A stretch of 64,000 nucleotides of DNA from Mycobacterium sp. 1245111.1 (GTDB taxonomy: Bacteria; Actinomycetota; Actinomycetes; Mycobacteriales; Mycobacteriaceae): positions 1 to 64,000 of the forward strand of contig NZ_LZLV01000146.1 in the NCBI RefSeq assembly GCF_001673405.1, read 5' to 3'. Below the pieces are notes generated by a model, which was given only the letters and a program-made list of their open reading frames with translations, made no database searches and had not been told where the DNA came from. Shown piece after piece: positions 59,244-64,000 of the stretch. Each line of letters begins with the position of its first letter. The stretch's first letter is position 1. The translations under genes were made by a program, and so were the position numbers.

Positions 59244-59957
59244 CTAGTCGCGGTACAGGTCGGGGAAGTCCGACTTCAGCGCGCCGAGCTTGGGCAGGTC
59301 GTTGGCGACGATGTACGGGTTGTTCGGGTGCAGGTCGAAAAAGTTCTGGTGGTACGCCTCGGCGGGAAAGAACTGCGCGCCCGGAGTCACGGTGGTGACG
59401 ATCGGCGCGGGGAAGGCGCCCGCCGCGTTCAGCTGGGCGATGTAGGCGTTCGCGATCTTCTGCTGGTTGTCGTTCTGGGTGAAGACCACCGAGCGGTACT
59501 GCGGGCCGACGTCGGGCCCCTGGTAGTTGAGTTCGGTCGGATCCTGCACGACGTCGAAGAAGACCCGCAGCAGCTGGCCGTAGGTGATCTGGCTCGGGTC
59601 GTAGGTGATCTGGACCGACTCGGCGTGCTTGGTGGTCCCGCTGCTGACCGTGTCGTAGTCGGCGGTCGCCTTGTCGCCGCCGGCGTATCCCGACGTGGCC
59701 GCGGACACGCCTTTGACGTGCTGGAAGACGCCTTGCACGCCCCAGAAGCAGCCGCCGGCCAGCACCGCGGTCTCGGTCTTGGACTGCCCAGTCGTGGGCT
59801 CGTCGACGGTGGGCGCCGGAAGTGCGGCCGCGGGCATACCGCTCGCGGCCGGCATCGCGGGGCTTCGGACCAGAAACGCCGCGGCGGCCAGCCCGATCAC
59901 GGCGAGCCAGCTCGCCAGGATTACCCGCTGACCCCGCGTCCCGGTTTTGCCAGTCAT
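59244..59957 (-). CDS. msrA: Exported peptide methionine sulfoxide reductase MsrA (single-cysteine)
   Basis: Repairs S-methionine sulfoxide in proteins. 237 residues: an N-terminal signal/anchor (VILASWLAVIGLAAAAFLV) and Ala/Pro linker, then the MsrA domain with GGCFWGVQGVF nucleophile. That is the only cysteine; the C-terminal position where many MsrAs keep a resolving Cys reads NPYIVANDLPKL, so recycling must use an outside thiol. ATG 59957 (MTGKTGTRG). Likely acts outside the membrane, unlike the ~180-residue cytosolic Rv0137c. Confidence 0.88.
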   Translation of the reverse strand: MTGKTGTRGQRVILASWLAVIGLAAAAFLVRSPAMPAASGMPAAALPAPTVDEPTTGQSKTETAVLAGGCFWGVQGVFQHVKGVSAATSGYAGGDKATADYDTVSSGTTKHAESVQITYDPSQITYGQLLRVFFDVVQDPTELNYQGPDVGPQYRSVVFTQNDNQQKIANAYIAQLNAAGAFPAPIVTTVTPGAQFFPAEAYHQNFFDLHPNNPYIVANDLPKLGALKSDFPDLYRD

Positions 59958-60033
59958 ATACGTATTGCCCTCTCGCCAGAAACCCGCCCGACTTTCGGCC
60001 GCATGGGAAACACGTTGCCAGACAATCAGGAGT

Positions 60034-60354
60034 TCAGTCTTCGACGTAGGCCCGCAGCCGGTCGATCGCGGCGTCCCAACGGCGGGACAGTTGGGTGAGG
60101 TAGTCGCCCGCATCGATGAGCGGGCGCGTCTGCAGCGTCCAGATGCGTTCGCGCCCACGCCGGCTGCTGGCCACCAAGCCGGCCGACTGTAACAACTCGA
60201 GATGTTTGGTGGCCGCCTGGCGGGTGACCGAAACCGACTCGGTGACTTGAGAAGTCGAGCTCGGTCCGCTCTCACACAGGCGGACCACGATGCGCAATCG
60301 GTTCGGGTCTCCGAGCGCATCGAACAGCGGCGCCGCGGCCAGTGTCGCGGTCAC
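60034..60354 (-). CDS. ArsR-family repressor
   Basis: 106 residues from GTG 60354, which overlaps the SRPBCC stop by four bases. The winged helix is APLFDALGDPNRLRIVVRLCESGPSSTSQVTESVSVTRQAATKHLELLQSAGLVASSRRGRERIWTLQ, lacking the CxC metal motif of arsenic sensors. ArsR-SRPBCC pairs of this kind are common in actinobacteria; the repressor probably binds the two palindromes at 60848 and 60894. Inducer unknown. Confidence 0.92.
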   Translation of the reverse strand: MTATLAAAPLFDALGDPNRLRIVVRLCESGPSSTSQVTESVSVTRQAATKHLELLQSAGLVASSRRGRERIWTLQTRPLIDAGDYLTQLSRRWDAAIDRLRAYVED

Positions 60355-60845
60355 ACCCGCTGCTCCAACGACAGGTACGTGCGCACGAGTTCGGTCTGCT
60401 TGGCCCATCCCCCGCTGTTGGCCTCGAAGGCATCCGTCCGCCGCGCCTCGGGAATGGCGTCGAATCCGGACTCGACGATCCGGAGCTGCACACCGTCGGG
60501 TGTTTCCGACAGCGTGAATTCGACGAGAGTGGTGGGTTCGCTGTCGTAATCGACGTCGGGTTCGACCGCGAACGGATGCCAGCGGTAGGCGAATCGCCGT
60601 GGCGGTTCCACCGCGACGACCTGCCAGGTCGCCTTCGCTCCGACGTGTGGTCGCTGCATCTCGGCGACCTCGTCGTCGACGGTGGTCCCGGTGATCGTCG
60701 CGGTCACCGACGTCCCGGCGACGAACGGTCCGTCGACGCGGACGCCGAACCAACGGCCAAACTCCTGCGAGTCGCTGATCGCCCGCCACACCCGGTCGAG
60801 GGGCGCGCGGAGCAGCACTTGCTTCTCGATGCGATCGGTGTTCAT
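60351..60845 (-). CDS. SRPBCC (AHSA1-like) domain protein
   Basis: 164 residues from ATG 60845. START/Bet v1 fold: IEKQVLLRAPLDRVWRAISDSQEFGRWFGVRVDGPFVAG ... RFAYRWHPFA ... TLVEFTLSETPDGVQLRIVESGFDAIPE, a hydrophobic-ligand cavity family. Paired with the downstream ArsR; the SRPBCC protein may sequester or modify the inducing compound. A palindromic operator overlaps its ribosome site. Confidence 0.9.
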   Translation of the reverse strand: MNTDRIEKQVLLRAPLDRVWRAISDSQEFGRWFGVRVDGPFVAGTSVTATITGTTVDDEVAEMQRPHVGAKATWQVVAVEPPRRFAYRWHPFAVEPDVDYDSEPTTLVEFTLSETPDGVQLRIVESGFDAIPEARRTDAFEANSGGWAKQTELVRTYLSLEQRV

Positions 60846-60847
60846 AT

Positions 60848-60863
60848 GCAACCTCCTGGTTGC
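60848..60863. promoter_or_regulatory. ArsR operator copy 1
   Basis: Perfect palindrome GCAACC-N4-GGTTGC (N4 = TCCT), two bases ahead of the SRPBCC start codon. Confidence 0.8.
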
Positions 60864-60893
60864 CTATCAGCACATCACGGTCGGCAGCAATAC

Positions 60894-60909
60894 GCAACCC
60901 TATGGTTGC
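60894..60909. promoter_or_regulatory. ArsR operator copy 2
   Basis: Identical arms GCAACC-N4-GGTTGC (N4 = CTAT), 46 bases from copy 1 and two bases past the NTF2-like gene's stop. The pair brackets the SRPBCC-ArsR promoter. Confidence 0.8.
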
Positions 60910-60911
60910 CT

Positions 60912-61436
60912 TTATTTCAGCAGGGAAAGGAATTCATGGGACGGATCGTCGGGCCCGGGGCGGCCCTGCGGCGTGTCCCGCGTGATCGGATGGCTGACGT
61001 CGACAACGGACGGATCGTTGACATGCGCCCAGTCAGTGACGATGCAACGGGTGATGAATTTCCATGTGCCGTCGCGCTTTTCGTATTTGTCGAGATAGCG
61101 CCCGCCCACGATGACCTCTGTTTCGCCGTACTTTGCGGCGAACGAATGCGTCGCGATGCTGTAGATCTCCCCTTCGGCGACATCGCCGCTGATGGCGAAG
61201 TTCGTGGTGGTGATGTGGTGTTGCATCGATCGGATGAAGGGCCGCGTTTCGGCGAGCATCCGCAGAAACGTGTCGACCGAGCCTTCTGACAACGATCCGT
61301 GGCGATCGTCGGCGTCAGCGTGATAGAGGCTGCGCAGCGCGTCGAAGTCGCCGCGATCTACCGCGCGGCAATACCTGTGGACGAGCTTTCGCAGCGCGTA
61401 TTCGTCGAGCAGCTCTTGAACGTCGGGCGAGGACAT
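60912..61436 (-). CDS. NTF2-like (SnoaL-type) protein
   Basis: 174 residues, cone-shaped NTF2 fold: VQELLDEYALRKLVHRYCRAVDRGDFDALRSLYHADADDRHGSLSEGSVDTFLRMLAETRPFIRSMQHHITTTNFAISGDVAEGEIYSIATHSF. Such proteins are isomerases, dehydratases or hydrolases of steroid- or polyketide-like molecules. His pairs (HRY and QHH) could form the site. ATG 61436. Follows the MetE-like gene with a 13-base gap. Substrate unknown. Confidence 0.87.
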   Translation of the reverse strand: MSSPDVQELLDEYALRKLVHRYCRAVDRGDFDALRSLYHADADDRHGSLSEGSVDTFLRMLAETRPFIRSMQHHITTTNFAISGDVAEGEIYSIATHSFAAKYGETEVIVGGRYLDKYEKRDGTWKFITRCIVTDWAHVNDPSVVDVSHPITRDTPQGRPGPDDPSHEFLSLLK

Positions 61437-61449
61437 CGTGTAACGCTAC

Positions 61450-62463
61450 TCAGATGGCGTGCGGGTCGTCGGCGAATCCCTCGGCGACCCGGCGCGCCAG
61501 GCCGATGGCGCTGCGGGCCCACTCGGGGGTCGCACCGGCCAGCCCACAACCGGGCACGATGCCGATGCGATCGCGCAGCACCGACCGGTTGAACCCGACG
61601 CGGTCGGTGATGGACGCCACGCTGGTCGCGATCTCTTCCACCGCGGGGCGACGAGCCGGTGCGCTCGACGGCACCGCGCCCAACATGACGACCCGTCCGG
61701 ACTCGACGAATTCCCCGATCGCGTCCAGATCGACCGCCTGCAAGATGCCGACGTCAACCGATATCGCGTCAATGCTGCTGCGCTGCAATACTTTCCAGGG
61801 GATCGACGAGGAGCAGCTGTGCACCGCGACCTCCGCTCCGGCGGCGCTCGCGCAGACGTCGAGGACCGTGACGGCCGCCGACTCCTCGATGGCCGCCACC
61901 GGGCTGAGCGTCGTCACCCCGCTCAGGTGACCGGCGGTTGCCGCGGGAAGCGACGGCTCGTCGAATTGCACGACCACCGGAGTATCGAGTCGGCGAGACA
62001 CCGACGCCCGGTGCGCGGCGACCCCCTCGGCCAGCGAGGCAGCGATGTCGTGGAACGCGCCAGGATCGGTGATCGCGCGGTGCCCGTTGGACAGCTCCAG
62101 CTCCGCGGCCAGCGTGATCGGCCCCACCGCCTGCACCTTGACCGGTCGCCCGCTGCCGCGCAGGCCGGCGACCTCCCAGGCCTCTTCCAGCGCGTCGATG
62201 TCTTCGCCGAGAAGGCTGACCGCCCGTCGCGTCACCGCGCCCGGGCGCGCTGTCAGCCGGTAGCCGCGCGGGACGGTGTCGATGGCGATGTCGACGAGCA
62301 GGGCCCCGGCGCGCCCGATGACGTCGGCGCCCACTCCCCTGGCCGGCAGTTCGACCAGGTGGGCCAGTGCGGCGCCCAACTCGCCGACGACGACCTCGGC
62401 CGCCGGTCGCGCGGCCACTCCGGGCCACGATCCAATGCCGCTGGCGGTTGCGAAAACACTCAC
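61450..62463 (-). CDS. MetE/UROD-fold protein (Rv3015c-like)
   Basis: 337 residues of the cobalamin-independent methionine synthase (uroporphyrinogen decarboxylase-like) barrel: ATASGIGSWPGVAARPAAEVVVGELGAALAHLVELPARG, PVKVQAVGPITLAAEL, VVQFDEPSLPAATAG, EVAVHSCSSSIPWKVLQ and PGCGLAGATPEWA. His and Cys residues at the last motifs resemble MetE zinc ligands, but the protein lacks the full MetE length, so the methyl donor and acceptor are unknown. GTG 62463. Confidence 0.85.
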   Translation of the reverse strand: MSVFATASGIGSWPGVAARPAAEVVVGELGAALAHLVELPARGVGADVIGRAGALLVDIAIDTVPRGYRLTARPGAVTRRAVSLLGEDIDALEEAWEVAGLRGSGRPVKVQAVGPITLAAELELSNGHRAITDPGAFHDIAASLAEGVAAHRASVSRRLDTPVVVQFDEPSLPAATAGHLSGVTTLSPVAAIEESAAVTVLDVCASAAGAEVAVHSCSSSIPWKVLQRSSIDAISVDVGILQAVDLDAIGEFVESGRVVMLGAVPSSAPARRPAVEEIATSVASITDRVGFNRSVLRDRIGIVPGCGLAGATPEWARSAIGLARRVAEGFADDPHAI

Positions 62464-62505
62464 CGGACAACCGTATTCGATCGGTGCGACTAGGCTCAGG
62501 TCAGG

Positions 62506-63126
62506 ATGGCGATGCGACGACTACTACTGTGCGCGGTGGTTCTACTGGCCACGGCGTGCAGCCGTGTGGTGAGTGGCATCGCAACGTCGGAATCGGGTAT
62601 CGCGCCCAACGGATTTGACGTCGGGCGGGTGCTGCTCGATCAGTCCCGGATGCAGGCGATCACCGGCGGCGGCGAGCATCTGACGATCATCCCGTCGATG
62701 GATGCCACGTCCCCGGTCGACATCGACACGCTGGCCCAAACCGCGCCGCCGGCATGCCGTTTCGTCTACGCCGAGACCGTGACGTTCGGGCCTGACGTCG
62801 AGACGTTCCACAAAACCACCTTTCAGGACCCGCCGCACGGCGGCATCATCTCCGAAGGGGCCGCCGCGTATCACGACGGCGAGACCGCGCGGCGCGCGTT
62901 CGGGGATTTGGTCAGCACCGTGCGAAATTGCGCGGGCAGTTCAGCCGGCTACGGCCTCGTCGGCGAATGGAACGCCGACGACCGGTCGCTGGAGACGCGG
63001 CCCGGTGACTGCGGGCGCGATTACCGGCTCAAGTCCGTGGTGCTGATGGAAGTCACCTATTGCGGGTTTCCGGACTCGGTGTCGACGATCGTGATGTCGA
63101 ACCTGGCGGCGAACGTCCCAGGCTAG
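62506..63126 (+). CDS. lpqA: Lipoprotein LpqA (PknH sensor-like)
   Basis: 206 residues. Signal peptide MAMRRLLLCAVVLLATAC with lipidated Cys18 (start ATG 62506; ATG 62512 possible), then a domain like the extracellular sensor of PknH with conserved cysteines (PPACRFVYAE, VRNCAGSS, GDCGRDYRL, TYCGFPD). Such lipoproteins sit on the outer face of the membrane. It stands at the Rv3016 position. Ligand unknown. Confidence 0.87.
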   Translation: MAMRRLLLCAVVLLATACSRVVSGIATSESGIAPNGFDVGRVLLDQSRMQAITGGGEHLTIIPSMDATSPVDIDTLAQTAPPACRFVYAETVTFGPDVETFHKTTFQDPPHGGIISEGAAAYHDGETARRAFGDLVSTVRNCAGSSAGYGLVGEWNADDRSLETRPGDCGRDYRLKSVVLMEVTYCGFPDSVSTIVMSNLAANVPG

Positions 63127-63128
63127 CG

Positions 63129-64000
63129 CTAAGCCGCGGTGGCGATCGTGGCGCTGGCGAGCACCTCGTCGCCGTCCGGGTCGCGGCGGTACAACACCAG
63201 TGTTTGGCCCGGCGCCACGCCGCGCAACGGAGTCCGCAGCCGCACCTCCAGCTCCTCGCCGGCCAATTGCGCTTCGGCGTCGACGGTTTCACCGTGGGCG
63301 CGCACCTGCACCGCGCAGTCGACGGGCCCCTCGGGCGCAGTGCCCGAAGTGAACACCGGCCGGTGCCCCGTCAGCCGCCAGACCTCGAGGTCAGCCGCCG
63401 AGCCGACCTGAACGGTGCCGCTGTCGGCGTCGATCGCGGTGACATAGCGCGGCTGGCCATCCGGCCCGGGGCCCGCGATGCCGAGCCCCTTGCGCTGGCC
63501 GATCGTGAAGCCGTGCACACCGTCGTGGGTGGCCAACACGGCACCACCTTGATCGACCACCGAACCGCGGCGCACACCGATGCGCTCGCCGAGGAACGCG
63601 CGGGTGTCGCCGGACGGGATGAAGCAGATGTCGTGGCTGTCCGGCTTGTCGGCGACCGACAGGCCGCGACGGGCCGCCTCGGCGCGGATCTGCGACTTGG
63701 GGGTGTCACCGATCGGGAACGCCGCGTGCCGCAGCTGCTGAGCGGTCAACACCGCGAGCACGTAGGACTGGTCCTTGTCGGCGTCGACGGCCCGGCGCAG
63801 CCGCCCGTCGGAGAGACGGGCATAATGGCCGGTGGCCACCGCGTCGAATCCGAGCGCCAGCGCGCGAGCGGCCAAGGCGGAGAACTTGATTCGCTCGTTG
63901 CACCGCACGCACGGGTTCGGGGTTTCGCCGCGGGCATACGACGACACGAAGTCGTCGATCACGTCTTCTTTGAACTTGTCCGCGAAATCCCAGACATAGA
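63129..64000 (-). CDS. mnmA: tRNA 2-thiouridylase MnmA (C-terminal part, truncated by window edge)
   Basis: Thiolates U34 of Lys, Glu and Gln tRNAs using sulfur from a cysteine desulfurase. About 290 C-terminal codons are present; the N-terminal PP-loop lies beyond the right edge. Catalytic Cys in PNPCVRCNERIKFSAL and partner Cys in SHDICFIPSGD are visible, followed by the beta-barrel (GQRKGLGIAGPGPDGQPRYV ... GVAPGQTLVLYRRD). Convergent with lpqA. Ortholog of Rv3024c (trmU). Confidence 0.95.
   Translation of the reverse strand, partial: YVWDFADKFKEDVIDDFVSSYARGETPNPCVRCNERIKFSALAARALALGFDAVATGHYARLSDGRLRRAVDADKDQSYVLAVLTAQQLRHAAFPIGDTPKSQIRAEAARRGLSVADKPDSHDICFIPSGDTRAFLGERIGVRRGSVVDQGGAVLATHDGVHGFTIGQRKGLGIAGPGPDGQPRYVTAIDADSGTVQVGSAADLEVWRLTGHRPVFTSGTAPEGPVDCAVQVRAHGETVDAEAQLAGEELEVRLRTPLRGVAPGQTLVLYRRDPDGDEVLASATIATAA

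Noticed and set aside
60355..60897. Upstream extension of the ArsR frame to 60897
   Set aside because: It would read antiparallel-frame sequence through the whole SRPBCC gene; the ArsR domain starts at the GTG overlapping the SRPBCC stop.

Overview
The window is about 64 kb of high-GC actinobacterial chromosome. Gene content and order identify it as a non-tuberculous Mycobacterium: it follows the M. tuberculosis H37Rv order from Rv2922c (smc) to Rv3024c (mnmA/trmU), including mycobacterial markers such as sepIVA, a hupB with a PAKK-rich tail, fbiD, lppZ, lpqA, mutT1 and the oxygen-stress protein DoxX. The correspondences with H37Rv come from memory of families and gene order, not from a search.

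Layout. 1-6.1 kb: a minus-strand housekeeping block (sepIVA, DUF177, rnc, mutM, TM2 protein, OsmC, acyP, smc); the left edge is a 77-nt perfect inverted repeat that looks like an assembly artefact. 6.1-8.8 kb: a copper-type operator and permease, then a divergent MarR/PadR pair. 8.8-18 kb: coaD, rsmD, pyruvate carboxylase, a VKOR/DsbA disulfide pair, lipN, two tandem aldo-keto reductases and an exported HNH protein. 18-25 kb: recG, an intact FakA-like kinase, rpmB, ung, a DUF1330 gene, thiL and a DUF2173 gene. 25-32.8 kb: DUF3515, ddl, gpsA, fbiD, ppk1, mutT1, hupB. 33-46 kb: branched-chain amino acid and serine synthesis (leuD, leuC with a divergent IclR regulator, leuB, serA, ilvC, ilvN, ilvB), interrupted by an F420-type oxidoreductase, tRNA-Glu, a small unknown gene, tRNA-Gln, a FAH-family enzyme and an MFS transporter. 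46-50.8 kb: PH-domain protein, DoxX, lppZ, flavin reductase, alpha/beta hydrolase, an exported protein. 50.8-59.2 kb: gatB, a PAS-ANTAR regulator, a zinc-ribbon protein, pfkA, gatA, gatC, an ACT protein and ligA. 59.2-64 kb: exported MsrA, an ArsR/SRPBCC operon, an NTF2-like protein, a MetE-like protein, lpqA and a truncated mnmA.

Regulation is unusually readable. There is a 17-bp RicR-type palindrome before the permease; an attenuator before ilvBNC with a 16-residue leader peptide containing Leu-Val-Val-Ile codons and a terminator hairpin; two identical GCAACC-N4-GGTTGC operators before the SRPBCC-ArsR operon; a 22-bp palindrome before the zinc-ribbon/ANTAR genes; and TCTC/GAGA repeats between leuC and its IclR regulator.

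Compared with M. tuberculosis, several blocks are missing at their expected positions: the PDIM/PGL lipid locus between sepIVA and the permease, purU, gltX beside the tRNA pair, Rv2997-Rv3000, and the esx/PPE46-47 genes between lpqA and mnmA. No insertion sequence, prophage, CRISPR array or rRNA gene was found, and no intergenic stretch longer than 300 bases lacks a feature.
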